From Amycolatopsis sp. NBC_01488 (GTDB taxonomy: Bacteria > Actinomycetota > Actinomycetes > Mycobacteriales > Pseudonocardiaceae), in assembly GCF_036227105.1 (NCBI RefSeq), contig NZ_CP109434.1, forward strand, positions 563,001-627,000: a stretch of DNA of 64,000 nt. The letters are read 5' to 3'. The translations under genes were made by a program, and so were the position numbers. The notes beneath the pieces were generated by a model that saw nothing but the letters and a program-made list of their open reading frames with translations, did not search any database and had not been told where the DNA came from. Numbering within the stretch: position 1 is the first letter of the stretch; every line of letters starts with the position of its first letter. This document shows positions 55,765 through 64,000 of this stretch, one piece after another.

Positions 55765-57228
55765 ATGAGTAGTTCGGCGAAGGGGCCGTCGGTGCTGATC
55801 GTGGGCACCGGCTTCGGCGGCATCGGGACGGCGATCGAGCTGAAGCGCGCCGGGTTCACCGACTTCACGATCCTGGAGAGCGCGGCCGAGCCCGGCGGCG
55901 TCTGGCGGGACAACACCTATCCCGGCGCGGCGTGCGACATCCCGTCGCCGCTCTACTCGTTCTCCTTCGAGCCGAACCCGCGCTGGCCGAAGCGGTTCTC
56001 GCGCCAGCCGGACATCCTGGCCTACCTGCGGCGCGTCATCGCCAAGTACGGGCTCGAGCCGCACATCCACTACCGGACCGAGGTCACCGGGGCCGCGTTC
56101 GACGCCGACCGCGGCCTTTGGCGCGTCGAGACTCGGACCGGCGAGACGTACGAGGCAAACGTTTTCGTCCCCGCGGTCGGCCAGCTGTCGCGGCCGGTGC
56201 TGCCCGACATCCCGGGCCGGGAGAGCTTCGCCGGCGACGCGTTCCACTCGGCGCGCTGGGACCACGGCGTCGAGCTGACCGGCAAGCGCGTCGCCGTCAT
56301 CGGGACCGGGGCCAGCGCCGTCCAGTTCGTGCCGGAACTGCGCAAGCACGCGAAGCACGTCACGGTCTTCCAGCGCACGCCGCCGTACGTCCTGGCGAAG
56401 TCCGACCCGGCCTACCGGCGCTGGCAGCACTGGCTGTTCGAGCACCTGCCGCCCACGCAGCTGCTCGGCCGGCTGCGGATCTTCCTGCTCGCCGAGTACG
56501 CGACGTACGCGATGACGAAGCACCCCGTGCTGGCGAAGATGTTCGAGCTGCGGACGGCGCAGCTGCGGCGCCGGCACATCAAGGACCCGGAGCTGCGCGC
56601 GAAGCTGAAGCCGGCCTATCCCCTGGGCTGCAAGCGGATCCTCTTCACCAACGACTACCTGCCCGCGCTGGCCCAGCCGGACGTCGACGTCGAGGCGCGG
56701 CGGATCTCTTCGATCACGCCGCGCGGCGTGCGGGTCGAGGACGGGACCGAGATCGCCGCGGACGTCATCGTGTACGGCACCGGGTTCGCCGCGACGGAGT
56801 TCCTCGGCCGGATGGAGGTGCGCGGACTCGGCGGCCGGTCGCTGCGGGAGGCCTGGGCCGGCGGCGCGCGAGCGTACCTGGGCATCGCCGTTCCCGGGTT
56901 CCCGAACCTGTTCTGCGTCTACGGCCCCAACACGAACCTCGGCGCGGGGTCGATCATCTACATGATCGAGCGCCAGGCACGGTACATCCGCCAAGCCGTG
57001 GAACAGCTCGCGCGGCCCGGCGTGTCCTATATGGACGTCCGTTCCGAGGTCGAAGAACGGTACGACCGGGAAGTCCAGAAGCGGCTGGGCCACAGCGTGT
57101 GGAGCGCGTGCACCAGCTGGTACCGCCAGGCCGACGGCCGGGTGACGACCAACTGGCCGGGCCTGGTCACCGAGTACGACCGCCGGACCCGCCGGCTCGA
57201 CCCCGCGGACTACCGGGCGGTGGCGTGA
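55765..57228 (+). CDS. FAD-dependent Baeyer-Villiger-type monooxygenase
   Basis: 487 residues. FAD-binding GTGFGGIGTAIEL at ~14-26, the substrate loop GGVWRDNTYPGAACDIPSPL, the Baeyer-Villiger fingerprint FAGDAFHSARWD (F-x-G-x-x-x-H-x-x-x-W), and the NADPH site VAVIGTGASAVQF. It would insert oxygen beside a ketone. It is of the EthA/MymA-like group by length. Its stop overlaps the start of a broken GMC oxidoreductase (TGATGG). Confidence 0.9.
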   Translation: MSSSAKGPSVLIVGTGFGGIGTAIELKRAGFTDFTILESAAEPGGVWRDNTYPGAACDIPSPLYSFSFEPNPRWPKRFSRQPDILAYLRRVIAKYGLEPHIHYRTEVTGAAFDADRGLWRVETRTGETYEANVFVPAVGQLSRPVLPDIPGRESFAGDAFHSARWDHGVELTGKRVAVIGTGASAVQFVPELRKHAKHVTVFQRTPPYVLAKSDPAYRRWQHWLFEHLPPTQLLGRLRIFLLAEYATYAMTKHPVLAKMFELRTAQLRRRHIKDPELRAKLKPAYPLGCKRILFTNDYLPALAQPDVDVEARRISSITPRGVRVEDGTEIAADVIVYGTGFAATEFLGRMEVRGLGGRSLREAWAGGARAYLGIAVPGFPNLFCVYGPNTNLGAGSIIYMIERQARYIRQAVEQLARPGVSYMDVRSEVEERYDREVQKRLGHSVWSACTSWYRQADGRVTTNWPGLVTEYDRRTRRLDPADYRAVA

Positions 57229-57325
57229 TGGACTACGACGTGCTGGTGATCGCTCGGGGTTCGATCGGAGCGTCACGGCGCTGCGGCTGACCGGGAAGGG
57301 CTACCGCGTCGGCGTGCCGGAGACC
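57228..57325 (+). pseudogene. 5' remnant of a GMC-type (cholesterol-oxidase-like) oxidoreductase gene
   Basis: From ATG 57228 the frame reads [16 protein letters not shown] then stops. In another frame the next ~60 bp read [20 protein letters not shown]. Together they restore the usual start [34 protein letters not shown] of GMC oxidoreductases with a frameshift in the FAD-binding glycine loop. Nothing of the remaining ~500 codons is left; the chitinase terminator follows at 57340. Confidence 0.65.
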
Positions 57326-57339
57326 GGCTCAGGACCGGG

Positions 57340-57376
57340 AAAGGCCCTCCCGGACCGCGCTTCCGGGAGGGCCTTT
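57340..57376. terminator. Terminator of the chitinase gene
   Basis: A 15-bp perfect stem starting AAAGGCCCTCCCGGA (57340-57354) with its complement at 57362-57376, 7-nt loop, 10 bp beyond the chitinase stop. Confidence 0.8.
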
Positions 57377-57386
57377 CAGCGCACGG

Positions 57387-58862
57387 TTACGGCAGGCCCG
57401 CGAGCCCGGCCGAGACCGTGTTGGCGAACGCGTACCCCTGCGACGCGTCCCAGTTGATCGACCACGTCATCGCGCCGCGGATCGTCGGGTACGTCGTCGA
57501 CGGCTTGAACGAGCCGCAGGACGTTCCGCGGGCCAGGCAGTTCAGGGCTGACACCGTGTTCGACGGCGCCTGGTAACCACCGCCCGCCGCGGAAGACGAC
57601 GCCGGGAGGCCCAGGCCGACCTGGTCCGCGCGCAAGCCGCCCTGGAGCTGGATGCAGGCCAGCGCCGTCAGGAAGTCGACCGTGCCCTGCGCGTACACGC
57701 TGCCGTTGCAGCCGAGCATCGTGCCGGAGTTGTAGTACTGCATGTTGACGACCGTCAGGATGTCCTTGATGTTCAGCGCGAGCTGGAAGTAGCCGCCGGA
57801 CGTGGACTGCATGTCGATCGTCTGGGGCGCCATCGTGAGGACCTTGCCGCCGCCGTTGTAGATGCTGCGCAGCGCTTGGCCCATGTAGGTGGCGTTGATG
57901 CCGTTCTCGAGGTCGATGTCGACGCCGTCGAAGCCGTAGGTCGAGATCAGCGACTTGACGCTGTTCGCGAAGTTGTTCGCCGACGACGAGTCGCTGACGC
58001 TGATCGTGCCGTTCTGTCCGCCGACCGAGATGATGACCCGCTGGCCGCGCGCCTGGACCGTCTTGATGTCCGCCCTGAACTGCGCGTCCGTGTAGCCGCC
58101 GAGCTGCGACGACAGGCCCGAGTCGAGCGTGAAGCTCACCGCGCCCGGCGTGCCCGTGGCGTCCGCGAACGACACCGCGATGATGTTGTACTTCGTCGGG
58201 ACGTCGGCCAGCTTCAGCGCCTTGGCGCCGTTGTAGAAGTTCTGCCAGTAGCCGGTCAGGACGTGCTTCGGCAGGTCACCCTGCGTGGGCGGCGGCGTGG
58301 TCGTCGTCGGCGGGGTCGTGGTGGTCGGCGGGGTGGTGGGGGTCGTGGGCGTGGTCGGCGTCGTCGGCGGCGGGGTGCCCGGGCCGTCGAGGCTGACGTC
58401 GTCGGCGTAGTACGTCGGCTGGGCGTACCAGCCGTGCAGGTACACCGTCAGCGACGTGCTCGAACCGGTCGTGAAGCTCAGCGACAGCTGCTGGTAACCG
58501 CTCGTGCCCGGCGTCCACGTGCTGGTCGTCGCCGAGCCGGAAACGCCCAGGTAGACGTAGCTGCCCTGGACCCACGCCGACAGCTGGTACGCCGTGTTCG
58601 CCGAGACGGTGAGCGTCTGCGAGCACTGCGCGTTGTCCGACGACGTCGGGGTCGCGCTCAGCGCGTGGCTCCCGCTGTGGACCGGGGTGCTCACCGCGGT
58701 CGGCGTGGCGGTGCAGGTCCAGCCCGAGGTGCCGGCTTCGAAGCCCGGGTTGGCCAGGATGTTCGCCGCCGCGGCGTTGCCGGCGAGGACGAACGTCACG
58801 CCGAGACTCAGCGCGACCACGGAAAGTAACGAAATCAGGGCTAGCCGGACCTTGGGGACCAC
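57387..58862 (-). CDS. Secreted GH18 chitinase with N-terminal carbohydrate-binding module
   Basis: 491 residues from GTG 58862 with GGAGG 6 bp upstream. Sec signal (RLALISLLSVVALSLGVTFV), then a ~130-residue beta-sandwich carbohydrate-binding module (ILANPGFEAGTSGWTCTATP), a Thr/Pro linker (TTPTTPTTPTTPPTTTTPP), and a GH18 barrel. The catalytic D-G-x-D-x-D-x-E is FDGVDIDLEN near residue 315; MQYYN and GAMTWSINWD complete the cleft. Degrades chitin outside the cell. Controlled by a DasR-like site. Confidence 0.93.
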   Translation of the reverse strand: MVPKVRLALISLLSVVALSLGVTFVLAGNAAAANILANPGFEAGTSGWTCTATPTAVSTPVHSGSHALSATPTSSDNAQCSQTLTVSANTAYQLSAWVQGSYVYLGVSGSATTSTWTPGTSGYQQLSLSFTTGSSTSLTVYLHGWYAQPTYYADDVSLDGPGTPPPTTPTTPTTPTTPPTTTTPPTTTTPPPTQGDLPKHVLTGYWQNFYNGAKALKLADVPTKYNIIAVSFADATGTPGAVSFTLDSGLSSQLGGYTDAQFRADIKTVQARGQRVIISVGGQNGTISVSDSSSANNFANSVKSLISTYGFDGVDIDLENGINATYMGQALRSIYNGGGKVLTMAPQTIDMQSTSGGYFQLALNIKDILTVVNMQYYNSGTMLGCNGSVYAQGTVDFLTALACIQLQGGLRADQVGLGLPASSSAAGGGYQAPSNTVSALNCLARGTSCGSFKPSTTYPTIRGAMTWSINWDASQGYAFANTVSAGLAGLP

Positions 58863-58901
58863 GGGCGACCTCCACGACGGTAGTGAGGCGGGTCACCACA
58901 A

Positions 58902-58928
58902 AATGGACTGGACCAATCTGATTGTCAA
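58902..58928 (-). promoter_or_regulatory. Chitinase promoter with DasR-like (dre) site in the spacer
   Basis: On the minus strand, TTGACA (58928-58923), 17-bp spacer, CATTTT. Within the spacer and the -10 lies ATTGGTCCAGTCCATT (58917-58902), 12 of 16 matches to the dre consensus AGTGGTCTAGACCACT I recall from Streptomyces. Suggests repression lifted by glucosamine-6-phosphate. Confidence 0.55.
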
Positions 58929-59008
58929 GGAGCCCCATCCGAAAGTCGGGGTGGCGGAAACGGCAGAATGAGACGATCGGAAGCCAGGCGAAGCAGGAGC
59001 GTGTAGCA

Positions 59009-61417
59009 GTGAGCGTGTCGGTCGAGCAGAAGATCGCCGAAGAACTGGGCGTGCGCGAAGGACAGGTCAAGGCCGCCGTCGAGCTGCTCGACGGCGGTTC
59101 GACCGTCCCGTTCATCGCGCGGTACCGCAAGGAGGTGACCGGCATGCTCGACGACGCGCAGCTGCGCACGCTCGAAGAGCGGCTGCGCTACCTGCGCGAA
59201 CTCGACGAGCGGCGGCTCGCCGTGCTCGAGTCCATCCGGAGCCAGGGCAAGCTGGACGACGCCCTCGAGGCCTCGATCCTCGCCGCGGACACGAAGTCGC
59301 GGCTCGAGGACATCTACCTCCCGTACAAGCCGAAGCGCCGCACGAAGGCCATGATCGCGCGCGAAGCGGGGCTCGAGCCGCTGGCCGACGGCCTGCTCAA
59401 CGACCCGACGACCGACCCGCAGGCGGCGGCCGCGGTGTTCGTCGACGCGGACAAGGGCGTCGCGGACGCGCAGGCGGCGCTCGACGGCGCCCGCGCGATC
59501 CTCGTCGAGCGCTTCGCCGAGGACGCCGATCTGATCGGCGAACTGCGCGAGAAGATGTGGGGTCAGGGCCACCTGGTCGCCAAGGTCCGCGCGGGCAAGG
59601 AGGAAGAGGGCGCGAAGTTCTCCGACTACTTCGACTTCTCCGAGCCCTACACGAAGCTCCCCTCGCACCGGAGCCTCGCGATGCTGCGCGGCGAGAAAGA
59701 GGAGGTCCTCGACCTCACGATGTCGCCGGACGAGCCCACCGATGAGCCGCAGGTCGGCCCGACGGACTACGAGACGCGCATCGCCGCGAAGTTCGGCATC
59801 ACGCAGCAGGGCCGGCCGGGCGACAAGTGGCTCGGCGACACCGTGCGCTGGGCGTGGCGCACCAAGATCCTCCTGCACCTGGGCATCGACCTGCGGATGC
59901 GGCTGCGCCAGGCGGCCGAGGACGACGCCGTGCGCGTGTTCGCGGCCAACCTGCGCGACCTGCTGCTCGCCGCGCCCGCCGGCACGCGCGCCACGATGGG
60001 CCTCGACCCGGGCTTCCGGACCGGCGTCAAGGTGGCCGTCGTGGACGCGACCGGCAAGGTCGTCGACACCCACGTCATCTACCCGCACCAGCCCGCGAAC
60101 AAGTGGGACCAGTCGATCGCGGAGCTGGCGGCGCTGGCGGCGCGGCACAAGGTCGACCTGATCTCGATCGGCAATGGCACGGCGTCGCGCGAGACGGACA
60201 AGCTCGCGCAGGAGCTGATCAAGAAGCATCCGGAACTGAAGCTGACGAAGGCTGTCGTGTCCGAGGCGGGCGCGTCGGTGTACTCGGCGTCGGCGTTCGC
60301 TTCGGCCGAGCTGCCCGGCATGGACGTCTCACTGCGCGGCGCGGTCTCGATCGCGCGGCGGCTGCAGGACCCGCTGGCCGAGCTGGTGAAGATCGACCCG
60401 AAGTCGATCGGCGTCGGGCAGTACCAGCACGACCTGTCCGAGGTGTCGCTGTCGCGCTCGCTCGACGCGGTGGTCGAGGACTGCGTGAACGCGGTCGGCG
60501 TCGACGTGAACACGGCGTCCGCGCCGCTGCTGACCCGGGTTTCGGGCATCACGACGGGGCTGGCGGAGAACATCGTTTCGCACCGCGACACGAACGGCCC
60601 GTTCCGCTCCCGGACGGCGCTGAAGGAAGTCGCGCGGCTGGGCCCGAAGGCGTTCGAGCAGTGCGCGGGCTTCCTGCGGATCCCGGACGGCGACGACCCG
60701 CTCGACTCGTCGTCGGTGCACCCGGAGGCGTACCCGGTGGTCCGGCGCATCCTGTCGAAGACGGGCACGGACCTGCGCTCGCTGATCGGCAACACGCGGA
60801 CGCTGTCTTCCCTGCGCCCCGGGGACTTCGTCGACGACACGTTCGGCCTCCCGACGGTGACGGACATCCTGGCCGAGCTGGACAAGCCGGGCCGCGACCC
60901 GCGCCCAGCCTTCAAGACGGCGACGTTCGCCGAAGGCGTGGACAAGATCGGCGACCTCAAGCCGGGCATGCGCCTGGAGGGCGTCGTGACGAACGTGGCG
61001 GCGTTCGGGGCGTTCATCGACGTCGGGGTGCACCAGGACGGGCTCGCGCACGTTTCGGCGCTGTCGAAGAACTTCGTGAAGGACCCGCGGGAGGTCGTGA
61101 AGCCCGGGGACATCGTGAAGGTGAAGGTGCTCGACGTCGACGTGCCGCGGAAGCGGATTTCGCTCACGCTGCGGCTGGACGACGAGCCGGGTGCCGCGTC
61201 GTCGCGTGGCGGCGGTGGCGGTCGGGATCGCGGCCAGCAGGGTGGCGGCGGTGGCGGCGGACAGCGCCGCGGCGGCTCGGGTGGTGGCGACCGACGCGGT
61301 GGCGGCGGTGGTCGGGGCGGCAACTCCGGCGGCAACTCGGGCTCCGGCGGCAACTCGGGCTCGGGCGGCAGCGGCTCGATGGCGGACGCGCTGCGGCGGG
61401 CCGGGTTCGGCAAGTAG
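59009..61417 (+). CDS. tex: Tex family transcription accessory / RNA-binding protein
   Basis: 802 residues from GTG 59009 (GCAGGAGC 10 bp upstream). Tex N-terminal domain ([40 protein letters not shown]), YqgF/RNase H-like domain ([20 protein letters not shown]), helix-hairpin-helix repeats ([20 protein letters not shown]), and an S1 domain at ~655-725 ([20 protein letters not shown]). The last ~75 residues are a Gly/Arg tail with RGG repeats ([14 protein letters not shown]), longer than in most Tex proteins. Binds nucleic acid and influences transcription. Confidence 0.95.
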   Translation: MSVSVEQKIAEELGVREGQVKAAVELLDGGSTVPFIARYRKEVTGMLDDAQLRTLEERLRYLRELDERRLAVLESIRSQGKLDDALEASILAADTKSRLEDIYLPYKPKRRTKAMIAREAGLEPLADGLLNDPTTDPQAAAAVFVDADKGVADAQAALDGARAILVERFAEDADLIGELREKMWGQGHLVAKVRAGKEEEGAKFSDYFDFSEPYTKLPSHRSLAMLRGEKEEVLDLTMSPDEPTDEPQVGPTDYETRIAAKFGITQQGRPGDKWLGDTVRWAWRTKILLHLGIDLRMRLRQAAEDDAVRVFAANLRDLLLAAPAGTRATMGLDPGFRTGVKVAVVDATGKVVDTHVIYPHQPANKWDQSIAELAALAARHKVDLISIGNGTASRETDKLAQELIKKHPELKLTKAVVSEAGASVYSASAFASAELPGMDVSLRGAVSIARRLQDPLAELVKIDPKSIGVGQYQHDLSEVSLSRSLDAVVEDCVNAVGVDVNTASAPLLTRVSGITTGLAENIVSHRDTNGPFRSRTALKEVARLGPKAFEQCAGFLRIPDGDDPLDSSSVHPEAYPVVRRILSKTGTDLRSLIGNTRTLSSLRPGDFVDDTFGLPTVTDILAELDKPGRDPRPAFKTATFAEGVDKIGDLKPGMRLEGVVTNVAAFGAFIDVGVHQDGLAHVSALSKNFVKDPREVVKPGDIVKVKVLDVDVPRKRISLTLRLDDEPGAASSRGGGGGRDRGQQGGGGGGGQRRGGSGGGDRRGGGGGRGGNSGGNSGSGGNSGSGGSGSMADALRRAGFGK

Positions 61418-61420
61418 GAC

Positions 61421-61537
61421 TTGCCCACAGGCCGGCGGAGTTGTGGACAACTCCGCCGGCTTTTGGCTTTTCCGGCAGTTTCGTCAGTGAGCGCCGATAG
61501 ACTGGTGCAGGGCACGCCCCCCTGGGAGTGGCGGGGG
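61421..61537 (-). repeat. 117-bp dispersed intergenic element, copy 3 (reverse)
   Basis: Read on the minus strand from 61537: CCCCCGCCACTCCCAGGGGG, TATCGG at 61499, TGCCGGAAAAGCC, GTTGTCCACA (61451-61442), then CTGTGGGCAA at the end. Offsets of the motifs equal copy 2. It lies 3 bp after the tex stop and 10 bp before the convergent stop at 61548. Confidence 0.8.
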
Positions 61538-61547
61538 ACCCCCGGGG

Positions 61548-61955
61548 TCAGCGCAAGGCGGATACCCCCACCGCGAACAGCGCCGCCGGTACCACCGCCG
61601 CCGCCGCGCTGATCAGCCAGGTCCCGCCGCGCCAGCCCGCCGGGGACGCGTCGAGCACCAGCCGCCGCACCAGCGCCGCCTCGACTACCGCCGTCAGCAG
61701 GAATCCGAAGCCCACGCTGAAGATCGCCATGGCGCCGACGAAGAACAGGCCCGATGTCGAAGCCGCGCCGAGCGGGGCCGCGACCTCCCAGCGCACCACC
61801 CCCGCGGCCGCGGCGAGCAGCGCGAGGAGCAGCACGAACGCCAGGATGAAGCCGATCCGGGCGTTCGTCCGGGGCTGGGTGAACCACCAGAACCCGGCGT
61901 CGAGCACCAGGACGACCGCGGCGAGCACCACGAAACCGGCACGGAACGTCAGCAC
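61548..61955 (-). CDS. Four-helix integral membrane protein, unknown function
   Basis: 135 residues from GTG 61955. Four hydrophobic helices: FVVLAAVVLVLDAGFWWF, IGFILAFVLLLALLAAAAG, GLFFVGAMAIFSVGFGFLL and GTWLISAAAAVVPAALFAVG. No charged pore or catalytic motif. The GTG is 9 bp beyond the stop of the HTH-glyoxalase gene, so it may be co-transcribed. Confidence 0.6.
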   Translation of the reverse strand: MLTFRAGFVVLAAVVLVLDAGFWWFTQPRTNARIGFILAFVLLLALLAAAAGVVRWEVAAPLGAASTSGLFFVGAMAIFSVGFGFLLTAVVEAALVRRLVLDASPAGWRGGTWLISAAAAVVPAALFAVGVSALR

Positions 61956-61964
61956 CCGATGACC

Positions 61965-62579
61965 CTAGCGAGGCGAGACCTGGCTCATGATCGCGGTCGT
62001 GTGGCCGTCGGGGTCGGCGAAGAACGCCATCCACTCCTCGACGCCCGACTCGTGCCGGAAGATCAGGTGCGGTGCGCCGAGGAACTCGACACCCCGGCCG
62101 CGCAGCGCGTCGTACGCCGCGTCGATGTCCGGGACGCGGAAGTAGAGCACCGACTCCGTGCCCTTCGGCTCGCCCGCGGTCAGGAACAACCGGACGCCGT
62201 CGCAGTCGAAGAACGCCAAGTCGCCGAACGTGTACAGATGCGCGAGGCCGAGCACGTCGCCGTAGAACGCCTTCGCCCGGCCGAGATCCGCGACGGTCCG
62301 CGACACCTGTCCGATCGGTCCCAGCACCGCCGCCTCCTCACCCGTCCGGCCGGCGAGCGCGCTGTCCGCCGGGGCGCCGCGCCACGCGCGCAGCTCGGCC
62401 CGCCCGGCCAGGCCGAGCTTGCGGACGGCGTTGCCGACGTGGAACTTGACGGCGTCCCGGCTGGTGCCGCGCCGCCGGGCGATCTCGCCGTTGGTCAGGC
62501 CGTGGCGGACCGCGTCGACCACCCGCCACTCGGCGGGGGTCAGCCGGTCGGGGTGCCGTGGCCTGCCGCGCTCGCCCAC
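61965..62579 (-). CDS. LuxR-type HTH fused to glyoxalase (VOC) domain
   Basis: 204 residues from GTG 62579. Residues ~8-65 form a LuxR-like HTH (DRLTPAEWRVVDAVRHGLTN, GEIARRRGTSRDAVKFHVGN, AVRKLGLAGRAELRAW). Residues ~85-204 form a VOC fold (IGQVSRTVADLGRAKAFYGD, GDLAFFDCDGVRLFLTAGEP, SVLYFRVPDIDAAYDALR, EEWMAFFADPDGHTTAIMSQ). The usual first metal His (DH) is replaced by SRTVAD, so a binding role is more likely than catalysis. It would be a one-component regulator. Confidence 0.8.
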   Translation of the reverse strand: MGERGRPRHPDRLTPAEWRVVDAVRHGLTNGEIARRRGTSRDAVKFHVGNAVRKLGLAGRAELRAWRGAPADSALAGRTGEEAAVLGPIGQVSRTVADLGRAKAFYGDVLGLAHLYTFGDLAFFDCDGVRLFLTAGEPKGTESVLYFRVPDIDAAYDALRGRGVEFLGAPHLIFRHESGVEEWMAFFADPDGHTTAIMSQVSPR

Positions 62580-62608
62580 GCGCCGACGATAGCCCCGGAT
62601 CCGCCGAA

Positions 62609-63379
62609 TTACCCTCCCCCGCCGAACCGCGCCTCGACGCTGCCGAGCGCGCCGAAGTCCGCGACGACGTGGCCGCCGGCGTGGATCGGGCACGGCGGGG
62701 TCGCCGTCCCGGTCGTCACGACGTCGCCGGGGCGCAGCGAGCGGCCGTGGCGGGGCAGCTCCATGGCCAGCCAGTGCAGGGCCAGCCGCGGGTCGCCGAG
62801 CACCAGGCTGCCGCTGCCGCGCGAGAACTCCTGGCCGTCGGCGTGCAGGACGACCGGCCGGCGCGGCAGGTCCAGGTCGCGCCAGCCCGGTACCGGGCGC
62901 CCCTCGACGAACCGGCCGGCGCACGCGACGTCGGCCAGCAGCTGCGGGCCGCCCGCGTGCCGGTGGTCGGCGTAGCGGCTGTCGGGCATCTCCAGCGCGA
63001 GGAACATCGTGTCGACGGCGTCGAGCACCGCGGTCAGCGACGGCGACAGCCCGGGGTCGGCCTTGAGCCGGAAGGCGAACTCGGGCTCGGCGACGCCCAT
63101 GGTCATGGTGTCGGCCGGCACCGGCTCGCCCTCGGCGTGGCGGAACCGCTCGAACATCACGCCCGGCAACGGGCCCGGGACGTCGAGGTACTGCCGGGCG
63201 TACGCGGTGGTGGCGGCGATCTTCCAGCCGGACACCGGCCCGGCCAGCTCGGCGAGCGCCGCCTGCGCGGCCATCCCTTCGGCGAGGTCGCGCGGGCGGG
63301 CGTCGGCCGGAAGACCGTCGAGGCGCTTCCCGGTCCGCCACGCGTCCCAGATGAGTTCTGCCGCCCGCTCTCGGTTCAC
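62609..63379 (-). CDS. 2-keto-4-pentenoate hydratase / fumarylacetoacetate hydrolase family protein
   Basis: 256 residues from GTG 63379. VSGWKIAATTAYARQYL, VAEPEFAFRLKADP (E-x-E metal site), LALEMPDSRYADHRHAGGPQ and LVLGDPRLALHWLAMELPRH followed by LRPGDVVTTGTATPPCPIHA match the MhpD-like hydratases of aromatic meta-cleavage. It adds water to a 2-hydroxydienoate. No other meta-cleavage gene is nearby. The HTH-VOC protein 29 bp downstream may regulate it. Confidence 0.85.
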   Translation of the reverse strand: MNRERAAELIWDAWRTGKRLDGLPADARPRDLAEGMAAQAALAELAGPVSGWKIAATTAYARQYLDVPGPLPGVMFERFRHAEGEPVPADTMTMGVAEPEFAFRLKADPGLSPSLTAVLDAVDTMFLALEMPDSRYADHRHAGGPQLLADVACAGRFVEGRPVPGWRDLDLPRRPVVLHADGQEFSRGSGSLVLGDPRLALHWLAMELPRHGRSLRPGDVVTTGTATPPCPIHAGGHVVADFGALGSVEARFGGGG

Positions 63380-63421
63380 GCTCCCGATCTTGCCAACTCC
63401 GAGGATCGGGTGTCGATCGGC

Positions 63422-64000
63422 TTACGGGTTCATCGCGTAGGCCCCGGAGAGCGCCCGAACCCGTACCCAGACGTTCTCGAAGCGTTCGGCGTCCACCACC
63501 GGCTTGCGCACGGCGGCCAGTGCGATCGCCTGCTGGGCTTCGGTGGAACTCGCCTTGCCGTTGAGGTCGATCGCCGCGGCGCTGAAGTCCTGCACCAGCA
63601 CCGCGAAGATCTGGTCGACGACCTCGTCGTCCAGGCCGGTGATCCGGGCCTGCTCGAGGACCAGCTGGCCGTACACGATGAGCGTGAACAGCTCGGTGAG
63701 CGCGAGCCCGAAGTCGAGGTCGGCCTGCTGGGCCTCGTCCGGCGCGGCCTCCGTCAGCAGCTTGACCAGGTAGCCGGCCTGCTCGGTGAACCGCGCGACG
63801 TTCGGGATGCCCGCGGCCTCGGCGTAGGCGGTCTTCCAGTCGTGGAAGCGGATCTTCGACAGCCCGCGCGCCGGGCCCTGGCGGAAGAGGAACTCGTCGT
63901 CGGCCGCGTCGGTGCGGGTCGGGACTGGCGCGTACTCCTGCGGCGCGAAGAGGTACGCGGGCATGAACTTCGCGATCAGCGCGAGGTTCACCGCCACCGT
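63422..64000 (-). CDS. Acyl-CoA dehydrogenase, C-terminal part (5' end beyond window)
   Basis: About 192 codons are visible, ending AMNP with a TAA stop; the reading frame runs off the edge at 64000. The segment KFMPAYLFAPQEYAPVPT, DEFLFRQGPARGLSKIRFHD and SSTEAQQAIALAAVRKPVVD match the C-terminal tail of mycobacterial-type FadE enzymes of ~600 residues. FAD and base regions lie outside. Role: alpha,beta-oxidation of acyl-CoA. Confidence 0.75.
   Translation of the reverse strand, partial: TVAVNLALIAKFMPAYLFAPQEYAPVPTRTDAADDEFLFRQGPARGLSKIRFHDWKTAYAEAAGIPNVARFTEQAGYLVKLLTEAAPDEAQQADLDFGLALTELFTLIVYGQLVLEQARITGLDDEVVDQIFAVLVQDFSAAAIDLNGKASSTEAQQAIALAAVRKPVVDAERFENVWVRVRALSGAYAMNP

Noticed and set aside
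1..64000. tRNA, rRNA, integrase, transposase or prophage genes
   Set aside because: None were recognised on either strand; the dispersed elements reported have no transposase and no clear target duplication visible by eye.

Overview
The window is high-GC DNA (GC-rich third codon positions, many GTG starts, ATGA/GTGA gene overlaps, Cys-containing sulfur leader peptide, F420-type LLM oxidoreductase, DivIVA-type coiled-coil protein, paaZABCDE, Ccr). It reads as chromosomal sequence from a Pseudonocardiales actinomycete; an Amycolatopsis-like genome is my best inference, not proven. No rRNA, tRNA, CRISPR array, transposase or phage gene was seen. The gene content is that of a soil saprophyte: polymer degradation, sugar and carboxylate uptake, and CoA-thioester catabolism.

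Layout. 0-6 kb: enoyl-CoA hydratase (cut by the edge), ABC ATPase, a cysteine-dioxygenase/rhodanese pair behind a sulfur leader peptide, an LLM oxidoreductase, and a three-gene operon of WXG100-like, EspC-like and SseB-like proteins. 6-13.3 kb: glycogen phosphorylase, secreted zinc peptidase, thioredoxin-TPR co-chaperone, small proteins, MarR. 13.4-24.4 kb: a mannoside locus with two secreted GH92 alpha-mannosidases, a LacI regulator, a mannose-6-phosphate-isomerase-like cupin and a one-ATPase sugar ABC importer, with three LacI-type palindromes. 24.5-31.5 kb: an orphan cyclase-fold protein, then a LytS/LytTR two-component system with two SSS (ActP-like) symporters, each paired with a small membrane protein. 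31.5-34.4 kb: PEP-mutase-like and AhpD-like genes divergent from a MocR regulator, then a repeat array. 34.4-42.4 kb: secreted cyclophilin, MeaB, thiolase, methylmalonyl-CoA epimerase, a (CGGGG)17 tract, TetR plus SPW membrane protein, crotonyl-CoA carboxylase/reductase, DivIVA-like protein. 42.4-52.4 kb: universal stress protein, adenylate cyclase, and the phenylacetate locus paaZABCDE divergent from paaI-paaK-paaR. 52.4-64 kb: TetR, a VirS-like AraC regulator, winged-helix protein, Baeyer-Villiger-type monooxygenase followed by a broken GMC oxidoreductase, GH18 chitinase with a DasR-like site, Tex, a membrane protein, an HTH-glyoxalase fusion, a hydratase and a cut acyl-CoA dehydrogenase.

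How it fits together. The paa genes activate, epoxidise and ring-open phenylacetyl-CoA to intermediates that enter beta-oxidation (the hydratase, thiolase and acyl-CoA dehydrogenase here are of that type). Ccr, epimerase and MeaB belong to the ethylmalonyl-/methylmalonyl-CoA chemistry that assimilates acetate and supplies polyketide extender units, and the SSS symporters are plausible acetate/monocarboxylate importers. The GH92, isomerase and ABC genes form a mannose-releasing and importing unit.

The least explained material is between the genes. A 117-118 bp element with inverted DnaA-box-like ends occurs three times, always between convergent genes. Two separate families of long hairpins occur twice each, one with compensatory stem changes. 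There are also a degenerate ATCACGCGAG array and a repeat ORF inserted at an ATGA junction.
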